From: Lachnospiraceae bacterium
GTDB taxonomy: Bacteria; Bacillota; Clostridia; Lachnospirales; Lachnospiraceae
Length of the DNA stretch: 13,641 nucleotides
Assembly (NCBI GenBank): GCA_022798035.1
Contig: JAAWLS010000030.1
Coordinates: 1-13,641, forward strand
Direction: 5' to 3'
The position numbers and the translations under genes are program-made. The notes under the pieces were generated by a model. The model saw only the letters and a program-made list of their open reading frames with translations, was not told the DNA's origin and searched no databases. Position 1 is the stretch's first letter, and each line of letters begins with the position of its first letter. Below are positions 1 through 7,781 of the stretch, piece after piece.

Positions 1-1
1 G

Positions 2-532
2 AAATATATGGAGAACCAGGCCAATATAGAGAAGGATTTGAAAGCAGCCCAAAGCGCTTACGAAGAGCTGTCTGAAAGCGAGCGGGAGAGCTGGAGCTGT
101 TATGAGACGGGAACAGTTTATAAGATGGTGTATGCTTCTCAGAAGATTTTGAGCATTGAGATGGAGACCTTCCAAAAGCAGGGAGCGGATTACAGCAATG
201 AATGGACTTCTGCCTATTGTTTTGACGTCACCACCGGAAAGCTTCTTGCACTTACGGATATCTTTACCGACAAGGCAGAGGCGAAGAAAATTGTGGAAGA
301 GCGCATTTCAGACACCATCACAAAAGAGCCTTACAAAGACTATTTGATGGAGGACTATGAGAATTATATTCCTGACATTTTGACAGATGTGGTATTTTAC
401 CTGAACGAGAAAGGCGTTGTGGTTATCTGCAATCCCTATATGGTGACGATGAAAGAGGGAGAAATTATTGAAATCGAGGTACCTTACAAAGAATTGTCAG
501 AAGTTATGAACCCGGTTTACGCAGAGCCTTAA
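2..532 (+). CDS. DUF3298-domain protein, C-terminal part (5' end outside the window)
   Basis: The frame is open to the left edge of the window, and the first ATG (8-10) has no room for a visible ribosome binding site, so this is the tail of a longer protein. About 176 residues are present. The middle and end match the DUF3298 pattern: a segment FDVTTGKLLALTDIF, an acidic helix region, then a strand pair with CNPYMV and a closing EVPYKEL. In full-length members this domain usually follows a DUF4163 domain behind a signal peptide or membrane anchor, as in the anti-sigma factor RsiV and the deacetylase PdaC, so an extracytoplasmic location is expected. Which of these, if either, applies cannot be told from the fragment. 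It ends 16-40 nt before the Nudix gene and is probably co-transcribed with it. Domain call fairly sure; function unknown. Confidence 0.7.
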   Translation, partial: KYMENQANIEKDLKAAQSAYEELSESERESWSCYETGTVYKMVYASQKILSIEMETFQKQGADYSNEWTSAYCFDVTTGKLLALTDIFTDKAEAKKIVEERISDTITKEPYKDYLMEDYENYIPDILTDVVFYLNEKGVVVICNPYMVTMKEGEIIEIEVPYKELSEVMNPVYAEP

Positions 533-572
533 AAGAGAAGATGATGTTGTGTCTGCAGAATGGAGAAATGCG

Positions 573-1655
573 ATGGAGAAATCACCGTTGACTACCCTGT
601 GCTACATAGAAAAAGATGGAAAATATCTGATGCTTCACAGGGTCAAGAAACAGAAAGACGTAAACAAGGATAAATGGATAGGAATCGGCGGACATTTTGA
701 AAAAGGAGAAAGCCCGGAAGAATGCCTGCTTCGGGAGGTGAGGGAAGAGACCGGTCTTACGTTGACCGGTTTTTCTTTTCGCGGAATTGTGACTTTTTCA
801 GCCGTGGGATGGCCGTCGGAATATATGTGTCTGTACACTGCAGAATGTTTTGAGGGGACTTTGACAGATTGCAGCGAGGGAACTTTAGAATGGGTGGAGA
901 AAGAAGCGCTGGTGTCTTTTTCATCCGAAGACCACAGCGCTTCTTACCAGCTCTGGGAAGGAGACAGAATTTTTCTCAAACTGCTGATGGAGGATGCGCC
1001 CTTTTTCTCTCTGAAACTGAGCTATGATGGAGACCGTCTGATAGAAGCAGTTTTAAATGGAGCGCCTATGGAACTCTTAGAGCTGCGCAAGGAGGATGGA
1101 AGTCTGACGGGAGAAGTGCGTGAGCGCTCCATGGTACACGAGAATGGAGACCTTCACGGCACTTCCCACGTGTGGATTGTACGCGTCAGCAGAGAGGGAA
1201 AATTTGAAATTCTGATGCAGAAACGCAGCGCGAACAAAGACTCTTATCCGGGGTGCTATGATATCTCCTCTGCTGGACATATTTCTGCCGGGTGCGGTTA
1301 TCTGGATTCTGCGCTGCGGGAGATGGAAGAGGAGCTTGGAATTCAGGCGGAGGCAGAGGATTTGCAGGAAGCCTTTACCCATCTGGGATATGCAGAAGCA
1401 GAATTCTATGGAAAGACATTTAAAAATGCAGAAATCAGCAAAGTGTATGTCTACGGCAAACCTGTGGAAATCCAGAACCTGAAACTTCAGAGAGAAGAAG
1501 TGGAGGGAGTGTGCTGGATGGATTACGAAACGCTATTGTCGGAAGTGCGCACGGAGACAGAAAAGGGAAAACCAGAGAAATACTGTGTTTTTCTGGATGA
1601 GCTGGAACAGCTTGGCATGTGGCTTGAAGAAAATTGGAACAGGAATGGAAGATGA
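573..1655 (+). CDS. Tandem Nudix hydrolase (MutT-like domain fused to a second Nudix domain)
   Basis: Nudix enzymes cleave nucleoside diphosphates linked to another group; MutT-type members remove oxidised dNTPs. Numbered from the GTG at 549 (368 aa), the first domain (about 12-150) has a textbook Nudix box: G48, E54, R62-E63, E66-E67, G69. It follows KWIGIGG, typical of MutT/MTH1-like proteins. The second domain (about 170-365) has a box at 243-265 with R257-E258 and E261-E262 intact, but C249 replaces the first conserved Glu. Its preceding LMQKRS and YPGCYDISSAGH segments resemble the IPP-isomerase-like Nudix branch. ATG 573 is preferred as start: GGAGAA at 562-567 lies 5 nt upstream, and family members begin just before TTLCYIE. 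GTG 549, with AGAGAAG 8 nt upstream, is the alternative and adds 8 residues. Substrates of both domains are unknown. The fold is certain, the MutT-like activity of domain 1 likely. Confidence 0.9.
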   Translation: MEKSPLTTLCYIEKDGKYLMLHRVKKQKDVNKDKWIGIGGHFEKGESPEECLLREVREETGLTLTGFSFRGIVTFSAVGWPSEYMCLYTAECFEGTLTDCSEGTLEWVEKEALVSFSSEDHSASYQLWEGDRIFLKLLMEDAPFFSLKLSYDGDRLIEAVLNGAPMELLELRKEDGSLTGEVRERSMVHENGDLHGTSHVWIVRVSREGKFEILMQKRSANKDSYPGCYDISSAGHISAGCGYLDSALREMEEELGIQAEAEDLQEAFTHLGYAEAEFYGKTFKNAEISKVYVYGKPVEIQNLKLQREEVEGVCWMDYETLLSEVRTETEKGKPEKYCVFLDELEQLGMWLEENWNRNGR

Positions 1656-1687
1656 TGCGGAAACGGAATCATTCCAAGGAGGATTTT

Positions 1688-2260
1688 ATGGCAGAGGATA
1701 TCATGTGGAGAGAGACTGAGAATTTCTCAGACGCCGGGGAGACAGCGGAACTTTTGGAAGAAGATTTTGTGGGAGAAGATGATAAACCGGAGGATGCGGT
1801 GCGGGTCTATATTCAGATAGATGGAACGTATTCCATGGAAACTGTCATTGAAAAAATTTCAGCGGAAGTTCTTGGAGGAGCAAAACTGGATGTGCACAGC
1901 AGACGGCCGGAAGATGGAATTTTGACAGCTTACATTTCTTATGAGCAAATTACTGCCATTCAGGAGGTGGGAGGCGTTGCCTCTGTGGAGCTGGTGGAAA
2001 AGGCCGAACAGACAGAATCGGAGAAATCTTCAAAGGCCGAAAAGGAAACAGGTGCAGAAAAATCTTTAAAAGATGAAAAGGAAACAGGCGCAGAAAAATC
2101 TTCAAAAGACGAAAAGGAAACAGACGCAGAAAAGAGTACGGAAACCGGAATGCAAAACAGCATTCCGGTTTCCAAAATAGCTGGTGTGACAGCCGTTCTT
2201 TTGGCGGTGATTATCCTTTTGGCGGCGGTGAAAAGCAAGCGAAAGAGAAAGGGAAAATGA
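1688..2260 (+). CDS. Membrane-anchored stand-alone subtilisin-prodomain-like (I9-like) protein
   Basis: This 190-residue protein has an acidic N-terminus, a compact domain at about 37-105, a Lys/Glu repeat linker (112-152), one transmembrane segment (about 164-181) and a basic tail KSKRKRKGK. The domain (VRVYIQIDG at its start, EQITAIQEVGGVASVEL at its end) can be aligned by eye with the I9 prodomain of the subtilase encoded next (VRVFIVMEG; DIDKIKEIKGVEQVHIV), so it looks like a detached prodomain. Prodomains of this family fold and inhibit their protease; acting in trans here is inference. The start is set by AAGGAGG at 1676-1682, 5 nt before the ATG; upstream TTG 1634 and ATG 1652 would overlap or abut the Nudix gene and have poorer sites. 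Odd point: no signal peptide, although the basic tail suggests the C-terminus is inside. Its stop overlaps the subtilase start (ATGA). Confidence 0.75.
   Translation: MAEDIMWRETENFSDAGETAELLEEDFVGEDDKPEDAVRVYIQIDGTYSMETVIEKISAEVLGGAKLDVHSRRPEDGILTAYISYEQITAIQEVGGVASVELVEKAEQTESEKSSKAEKETGAEKSLKDEKETGAEKSSKDEKETDAEKSTETGMQNSIPVSKIAGVTAVLLAVIILLAAVKSKRKRKGK
2021..2128 (+). repeat. Three in-frame 36-bp tandem repeats (12-residue linker unit)
   Basis: Units at 2021-2056, 2057-2092 and 2093-2128 encode EKSSKAEKETGA, EKSLKDEKETGA and EKSSKDEKETDA, and a broken fourth copy (EKSTETG) follows. They form the charged linker between the prodomain-like domain and the transmembrane segment. Because the unit is a multiple of three, copy-number change would lengthen or shorten the stalk without breaking the frame. 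Confidence 0.9.
2140..2173. other. Perfect 14-bp inverted repeat with 6-nt loop inside the coding sequence
   Basis: GGAAACCGGAATGC (2140-2153), loop AAAACA, then GCATTCCGGTTTCC (2160-2173) pair without a mismatch. It lies in codons just before the transmembrane segment of the prodomain-like protein, about 85 nt before the subtilase start. No U-tract follows on the + strand, so it is not a classical terminator. It might slow ribosomes, limit read-through or protect a processed mRNA end, but its function is unknown. Confidence 0.85.
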
Positions 2261-5200
2261 AAATGAGAGGCAGCAGATGGAAGTGGAAAATATGTTCCTG
2301 GATGTTACTGGCGGGCCTTGTAACTGGCATGGCGGACACCGTCTGGGCAGTGTCAGGGGAACCTTCCAGAGCAGAGCAGGCAGAGAAAGAGGAAATCCCT
2401 GTTTCCGATAGTCTGCTCTGGACAGAGGAGACAGAAAATGCAGGCGGCAGGGCGGCTTTTGAAGAGCCTTTGGAGGAGACGTTTGTCCAGGAGCCGGAGG
2501 CGCCTGTAGAAGAGCAGCACAACCCGGAGGAGAAAGTCCGGGTATTTATTGTGATGGAAGGGGATTCTGTGACAGACGCAGGATACTCCGCCGCAGAGAT
2601 TGCAGACAGTACAAGGGCTGCCGGATTTTCCCAGGAGATGGAGGACAGGCAGAATCAGATTGTGAAAGAGATTGCGCAGTGTCTGCAGCAGTCTGACCTG
2701 GAAATCCGATACCATTTCACCTTGTTTTCCAACGCAGTGTCTGCAGTTGTGGCTTACGGCGACATTGATAAAATAAAAGAGATAAAAGGAGTGGAACAAG
2801 TACATATCGTTCCTCAGTATGAGATTCAGGAGACGGCGGACACAAATACTGTCACTGCCGGCGAGATGATAGGAAGCGTTCAGGCCTGGGAGAGCGGGTA
2901 CACAGGAGCCGGGGAGCGGATTGCCATTATTGATACGGGAATTGACGCAGACCATCCTTCCTTTGACCCAGGCGCATTCCGTTACGGGCTGGAAATGGCG
3001 GGACAGGAGAAGAAAAAAAATATATCAGACTATCATCTGCTGGGACAGGAGGAGATTGAAAACGTTTTAACTCAGTTAAACGCCAAAAGCCTGAAACAGG
3101 ATTTGAAGGGACAGGATGTATTTTTCAACGACAAGATTGCCTTTGGATTTAACTATGTGGACCGTGATTTGAATATTACCCATGAGAAGGACAGTCAGGG
3201 GGACCATGGAACCCATGTGGCGGGAATTGCCGCCGCCAATCAATATGTGCCCAAGGCAGACGGAGGATATGAGGAACCGGCGAACGGCGTGATGGGAGTT
3301 GCGAAAAACGCTCAGCTTTTGGTGATGAAAGTATTTGGCTCCGGAGGCGGCGCCTATACGGACGACTACATGGCGGCTCTCGAGGACGCTGTCCTGCTGG
3401 GAGCAGACGTGATTAATATGAGCCTCGGGGAAGTCTATGCCGGAGAGAGTTCTGAATACGCCCAGGCGGAACAGTATGTAAATGAAATCTTTGAAAAATT
3501 ATCCGGCACAGACACAGTTGTGAGTATTTCAGCCGGAAATACAGGAAGCTGGTCTGACAACAGCGTCTATGGGGCAAACCGCACGGATGATGTCAATATG
3601 GACGCCATAGGAGTTCCCGCTTCCTATACCAATGCTTTTACTATAGGAAGCGCTCAAAACAGTGGTTTTACCGGCCATTGTGTGCAGGTGGGGGATGCCA
3701 GTATATTTTATGATGAATCTGGTTCTTCCGGAGGAATCTCTGCTTTTTCATCCCTGGACACCACAGGAGAGGGGACAGATTACGAGTATGTATTTTTGGA
3801 TACCTTTGGAGAAGCCGAGGACTATATCCGGCAGGATGTGACAGGAAAAATTGTTCTGGTGAGCAGAGGCGTGATTTCTTTTTCTGAAAAGCACCAAAAT
3901 GCAGCAGCCGCAGGAGCAGCCGGAATCTTTGTGTACAACAATGAGCCAGGTCTGAGCGCTATGAGCCTTACAGATTCCGGGGCTGATATTCCCTGCGCTA
4001 TGATTTCCCAGACGGATGCCCAGATAATAGAAAAGAAAGGGGCGGCCGGGACGATGAAAATTTTGTCGCAGGTTGTCACAAACCATTCTGCGGAGGATGG
4101 ATATCAGATGAGTGATTTTTCTTCCTGGGGAGTTCCCGGGGATTTGACGCTGAAGCCGGAACTGACGGCTCCCGGAGGAAATATCTATTCCACGTTGGAT
4201 AAAGGAACATACGGAAATCAGAGCGGTACCTCTATGGCGGCTCCCAGCGTGGCAGGAATGAGCGCGCTGGTGTCAGAGTACATCAAAGAAAATGGTTTGG
4301 CAGAGAAAACGGGACTGAGCATCAGGACTTTGAATCAGTCTCTTTTGATGAGCACGGCGAAACCGCTGACGGAGGAAGATGGGGAAGCCTATTCTCCCAG
4401 AAAACAGGGAAGCGGACTTGCCAACGTGGCGGCTGCCACAGCAACGCCTGTCTATCTTTTGGTGGGAGACAAGGAAGGAAACGATGGAAAAGTAAAGGCG
4501 GAGCTGGGGGACGACCCCTCCAGAAGCGGCGTGTATGAATTTAACTTTACCATGTACAATATGTCGGACAAGAACCAGTATTATACGGTGGACAGCTCTG
4601 TGATGACGGAGCAGGTGATTGAGGAACAATTTTTCAATGGAAGTTCCCACAGACTTCATCCTCAGGTAACTGTCAATTCTCCCCAAAAGGAAAAAATATA
4701 TGATTTGAATGGAGACGGACAGGTGAACCGGGAGGACGGGCTGGAATTGCTGCGCCACGTAAACCAGTCTGTCATCTTGGACAAAGCAGAATATTATACG
4801 GATAAGTTTGATTTTAATTCAGACGGTGTGATAAATACGGCAGATGTGCATGCTTTTTTGCGGGAGCTGGAAAAAGACATGCCGGATGTGGATTTAGAAG
4901 AGACTTGTGTGAAAGTGGAGCAGAGCACAGAGGTATCGGTTAAGATTACCTTGTCCGAGGAGGACAGACAGTATTTGGACACTTATTTTGCCCATGGAAT
5001 GTACATAGACGGATTTCTGTATCTGGACGGAAAAGTTCCGTTGTCTCTGCCGATGCTGGCGTTCTATGGAAGCTGGGCAGAATCTTCCATGTTCGAGCCC
5101 TTTGACTATCTCACTTATGTAAACGGCGGGGCAGAACGCACGCACCCTGCTTACAGTGGGATTCAGACTGCAAATTATCTGACGTATCGTCTTGCAGGGG

Positions 5201-7023
5201 ACAAAAAAGATTATTATTATACCGCTAATATGTACTGCAGCCAGCGGGACGAAGAATATCTTCCTGACAGAAATGCATTTTCACCGCAGTCCGGGGACAG
5301 CTTTGGAGCCGTTTCTTACAGTTTGATTCGAAATGCTGTTCTGGTGAGGATTTCCATTGTCGATGCCAAGACGGGAGAAGTCTATTATGAGAATCAGGAA
5401 GGGGGACAGCATGCGGCTTTCTACCATGAGGGTGAGGGAAAATGGCGCGACACCTCTTATCGCGCTGTTTTAGACTGGTCTGGAACAGATGCAAAAGGAA
5501 ATCCTTTGCCGGAAGGGACCAAAGTAAACATAAGCGTTACGGCTCTGCCTGCTTATTATGCCAAAGACAGAGAAGTGACAGGAGAAGGATTGACCTGGAA
5601 TGTTCCGGTAACCATGGATGACACGGCGCCAAAAGCAGTGGACATGGCAGAGACAGAGAATGGAAAAATCCGGATTACCGTGAAAGACAACCGCTATACG
5701 GCGGCAGTGAATGTGTATGAGAGAGACAAGACAACGCTGATTGATTCCTATGCTGTCAATCAGAAAGAAGCAGGCCGGGAAGCCTCTGTGGATATCTCAT
5801 ATCCTGCGAAAGTGTTTTATGTGAAGATTGTGGACTATGCGGGAAATGAAACTGTTTACCGCGTCAACCGAAGCGCTCAGGAGGACACGGAGATTACAGA
5901 AGGCGTGACATTGAGTGAGACGACGCTGCGTCTTATAGGAGGGGAAGAGAAGAAACTGACTGCGCTGGTGGAGCCGGAGAGTATTTTGGATGACACAGTT
6001 GTCTGGAGCAGCAGTGATGAAAATATTGCAACGGTAGATGGAGAAGGCCTGGTAAAAGGAGTGGGAATTGGCACAACGAAGATTACAGCCACGACAAATG
6101 CCCAAAATGCGGCGGGAGAGAAAGAGACGGCAGAATGTGAGGTGACGGTGCTTGCGCCTTCTATACGGATGAATGGAATTATCTGGGAACAGCCCGGTGC
6201 TGTGCGCTGGGCGCAGTTCTCTTCGGACCACACCCAGGAAACTGCCTGGCTGTCGGAGGCCCAGAGCAATCTTTATATGGCTGCGGCAGTTGTGGGAGAC
6301 AAGGTGATGGCGGCCACTTACACGACGGATGGAAATCAGAAGTCCGAAATTTATCTGGTAGATGCGTCCAACAGTTATGAGGCCAAGAAGGTGGGAGACA
6401 CCTACTGGTGCACCGATATGGCCTACAGCCCCAAGACAAATCTGATGTTTGCTGTGTACGGGGATTATGTGCATTGGTTTGATGTTTCCAATGCTGGGAA
6501 AGTGGGAGTCAGCAGTTTTAAGGATGTGACAGGAGGCAGCAGTCTGGTGGGAATTGCCTATGCAGGCTGCAGTGAAAACAGCCAGTACGGTCCTGTGGAA
6601 TGGTTCTATGCTGTGAGCCAGTCTGGGACACTGTATCAGCTTGCCTACTGTATCAATGAGGGAGCATTTCGGTATGCAGATTTGGGAAATACCGGGATAA
6701 GCACGAAAAGCCAGTGGTATTTTAATTCTCTTTACTATGAACAGGACAGTAAAACGCTGTTCTGGGCCATGTATGATGGAGACAGCAGCGCCGCCCTCTA
6801 TGCACTGCAGGAAAAATCAAATGCAGCGGGAAATACTTTGATTCAGAACTATGAGCTTGGCAAGTTTCCCGACGGACAGTACCCGGCGGCAGGTTTGTAC
6901 CAGCCTCCAAAAGAGACCGGGCAGGCGTATCAGGCGCCGGAGCATGTAACGGAAAGAGATACGCAGCTTTTGGATGTGCCCAAAGCGGCTGAGCCAGAGA
7001 AAAAAGAAGAGGTGCTAAGATGA
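2257..7023 (+). CDS. Secreted multidomain S8 subtilase (lactocepin/C5a-peptidase-like) with an internal dockerin
   Basis: A 1588-residue extracellular serine protease. In order: signal peptide (1-31, cleavage likely after VWA); acidic linker; I9 prodomain (about 93-190); peptidase S8 with D226 (IIDTGID), H317 (HGTHVAGI), oxyanion N428 (SAGN) and S659 (GTSMAAP); a PA domain inserted at about 505-605; an Fn3-like domain (about 758-923) interrupted by a type I dockerin (814-873); a second beta-rich region (about 940-1205); a Big_2 Ig-like domain (about 1213-1298); and a C-terminal region (about 1303-1550) with four blade-like repeats suggesting a beta-propeller. The catalytic triad is complete, so it should be active. 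It has no LPXTG, transmembrane or S-layer anchor; the dockerin may supply attachment through the cohesin-like protein encoded next. Both gene junctions are ATGA overlaps, implying translational coupling. The start ATG has AAAGGG just upstream. Substrate unknown. Confidence 0.95.
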   Translation: MKMRGSRWKWKICSWMLLAGLVTGMADTVWAVSGEPSRAEQAEKEEIPVSDSLLWTEETENAGGRAAFEEPLEETFVQEPEAPVEEQHNPEEKVRVFIVMEGDSVTDAGYSAAEIADSTRAAGFSQEMEDRQNQIVKEIAQCLQQSDLEIRYHFTLFSNAVSAVVAYGDIDKIKEIKGVEQVHIVPQYEIQETADTNTVTAGEMIGSVQAWESGYTGAGERIAIIDTGIDADHPSFDPGAFRYGLEMAGQEKKKNISDYHLLGQEEIENVLTQLNAKSLKQDLKGQDVFFNDKIAFGFNYVDRDLNITHEKDSQGDHGTHVAGIAAANQYVPKADGGYEEPANGVMGVAKNAQLLVMKVFGSGGGAYTDDYMAALEDAVLLGADVINMSLGEVYAGESSEYAQAEQYVNEIFEKLSGTDTVVSISAGNTGSWSDNSVYGANRTDDVNMDAIGVPASYTNAFTIGSAQNSGFTGHCVQVGDASIFYDESGSSGGISAFSSLDTTGEGTDYEYVFLDTFGEAEDYIRQDVTGKIVLVSRGVISFSEKHQNAAAAGAAGIFVYNNEPGLSAMSLTDSGADIPCAMISQTDAQIIEKKGAAGTMKILSQVVTNHSAEDGYQMSDFSSWGVPGDLTLKPELTAPGGNIYSTLDKGTYGNQSGTSMAAPSVAGMSALVSEYIKENGLAEKTGLSIRTLNQSLLMSTAKPLTEEDGEAYSPRKQGSGLANVAAATATPVYLLVGDKEGNDGKVKAELGDDPSRSGVYEFNFTMYNMSDKNQYYTVDSSVMTEQVIEEQFFNGSSHRLHPQVTVNSPQKEKIYDLNGDGQVNREDGLELLRHVNQSVILDKAEYYTDKFDFNSDGVINTADVHAFLRELEKDMPDVDLEETCVKVEQSTEVSVKITLSEEDRQYLDTYFAHGMYIDGFLYLDGKVPLSLPMLAFYGSWAESSMFEPFDYLTYVNGGAERTHPAYSGIQTANYLTYRLAGDKKDYYYTANMYCSQRDEEYLPDRNAFSPQSGDSFGAVSYSLIRNAVLVRISIVDAKTGEVYYENQEGGQHAAFYHEGEGKWRDTSYRAVLDWSGTDAKGNPLPEGTKVNISVTALPAYYAKDREVTGEGLTWNVPVTMDDTAPKAVDMAETENGKIRITVKDNRYTAAVNVYERDKTTLIDSYAVNQKEAGREASVDISYPAKVFYVKIVDYAGNETVYRVNRSAQEDTEITEGVTLSETTLRLIGGEEKKLTALVEPESILDDTVVWSSSDENIATVDGEGLVKGVGIGTTKITATTNAQNAAGEKETAECEVTVLAPSIRMNGIIWEQPGAVRWAQFSSDHTQETAWLSEAQSNLYMAAAVVGDKVMAATYTTDGNQKSEIYLVDASNSYEAKKVGDTYWCTDMAYSPKTNLMFAVYGDYVHWFDVSNAGKVGVSSFKDVTGGSSLVGIAYAGCSENSQYGPVEWFYAVSQSGTLYQLAYCINEGAFRYADLGNTGISTKSQWYFNSLYYEQDSKTLFWAMYDGDSSAALYALQEKSNAAGNTLIQNYELGKFPDGQYPAAGLYQPPKETGQAYQAPEHVTERDTQLLDVPKAAEPEKKEEVLR
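4696..4875 (+). other. Dockerin type I module coding segment within the subtilase
   Basis: Residues 814-873 of the subtilase hold two dockerin repeats. Each has a calcium-binding loop followed by a helix: D816-x-N818-x-D820 with D827 at the twelfth position, then LELLRHV; and D852-x-N854-x-D856 with D863, then HAFLREL. Dockerins bind cohesins. It sits inside the Fn3-like domain, whose strands resume right after it (VDLEETCVKVEQSTEVSVKI). Confidence 0.88.
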
Positions 7024-7745
7024 GGAAAAGTTTGAGCATAGTGACAGGCCTTTTGTGCTGTTTTCTGCTGGGGCAGAACCTTCTGCCCGCAGAGGCAGCA
7101 CAGAAAATAGAAGAAACCCAGGAAGCAGGGACAGCACAGGAGGGGAAAGATTACGTGGAGACGACGTTGGAGGCGGAGGATGCAGATGTGACGCTGACCG
7201 TCAGAATACGGAAAGAGAGCCAGATAACCAGCGGCAGAATAGCAGTGTATTGTGATTCGGATTTGCTGGAATTGTCTGAGGCAAAAACCGGGAATCTCTG
7301 GGAGACAGAGGACGTCAATGATAAAATGACGGAGGATGGAAAAAAGGGGCTGTCCTATGCATGGGCAGATACCGGCAGGCAGACAGAGGAGGGCACTCTG
7401 ATTACCGTATCTTTTCGGGCATCAGAAAGAGCAGACGGGCAGGAAGTATCAGTGGAGACGAGAATTTTAGAACTCTATTCGGAACAGACAGTCCTTTCTC
7501 CTGCGTGGAAGAAAAAGACGGATAAAGTAAAAATACATTTGGAGGACGGCAGAGATAAACCGGACAATGAGGAAAGCAATCAGGAAGAAGCCAGTGAAGA
7601 GGAGGATGGAGAGAGCGGAGAGCAAAAATCAGGTTCCGGGGTGCAGACAGGAGACGATACCAATCTGGCTGGCTGGATTCTGACCGCTTTTGGTGCGGTT
7701 TTGGTGATTCTGGATGCGGGAAGAAAGGTTAAGAATATAAATTAA
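7020..7745 (+). CDS. Anchored cohesin-like domain protein (putative one-domain scaffoldin)
   Basis: The 241-residue protein has a signal peptide (1-26, ending AEA), a beta-rich domain at about 52-175, an acidic Glu/Asp/Ser linker (about 176-205), and a tail with VQTGD, a hydrophobic segment (217-232) and RKVK. The domain resembles cohesins: VTLTVRI, a SGRIAVYCDSDLLEL strand pair, GNLWETEDVN, a GLSYAWAD strand, and GTLITVSFRA. Cohesins bind dockerins, and the gene upstream encodes a dockerin protease whose stop codon overlaps this start (ATGA, with GAAGAGG at 7006-7012), so a partner relationship is a strong inference. The tail looks like a degenerate sortase signal (VQTGD where LPXTG or PKTGD would be expected); plain membrane anchoring is equally possible. 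Another beta-sandwich family cannot be excluded by eye. Confidence 0.72.
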   Translation: MRKSLSIVTGLLCCFLLGQNLLPAEAAQKIEETQEAGTAQEGKDYVETTLEAEDADVTLTVRIRKESQITSGRIAVYCDSDLLELSEAKTGNLWETEDVNDKMTEDGKKGLSYAWADTGRQTEEGTLITVSFRASERADGQEVSVETRILELYSEQTVLSPAWKKKTDKVKIHLEDGRDKPDNEESNQEEASEEEDGESGEQKSGSGVQTGDDTNLAGWILTAFGAVLVILDAGRKVKNIN

Positions 7746-7781
7746 CAGTACAGACATGATAAATTTTGAGGAGAACAGAGA

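Noticed and set aside
1665..1675. Small palindrome GGAATCATTCC next to the Shine-Dalgarno of the prodomain-like gene
   Set aside because: Only a 5-bp stem with a 1-nt centre, too short to form a stable hairpin; it could be chance.
1634..1687. Earlier starts (TTG 1634, ATG 1652) for the prodomain-like protein
   Set aside because: ATG 1688 has a perfect AAGGAGG 5 nt upstream; the earlier starts overlap or abut the Nudix gene and add a charged stretch with no signal peptide.
5797..6474. Long antisense open frame (225 codons) opposite the subtilase, and other shorter antisense frames
   Set aside because: It lies wholly inside a well-supported gene, has no ribosome binding site I can see, and its product is rich in His, Arg, Cys and Ser without any family pattern, typical of a reverse-strand shadow.
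6904..7023. Possible wall-sorting signal at the subtilase C-terminus
   Set aside because: The tail has no LPXTG-like motif, hydrophobic segment or basic end; it is a charged disordered stretch.
7746..7781. Separate promoter for the helicase gene
   Set aside because: TTAACA near 7742 has no -10 element at a proper distance; the 36-nt gap is better read as an operon junction.
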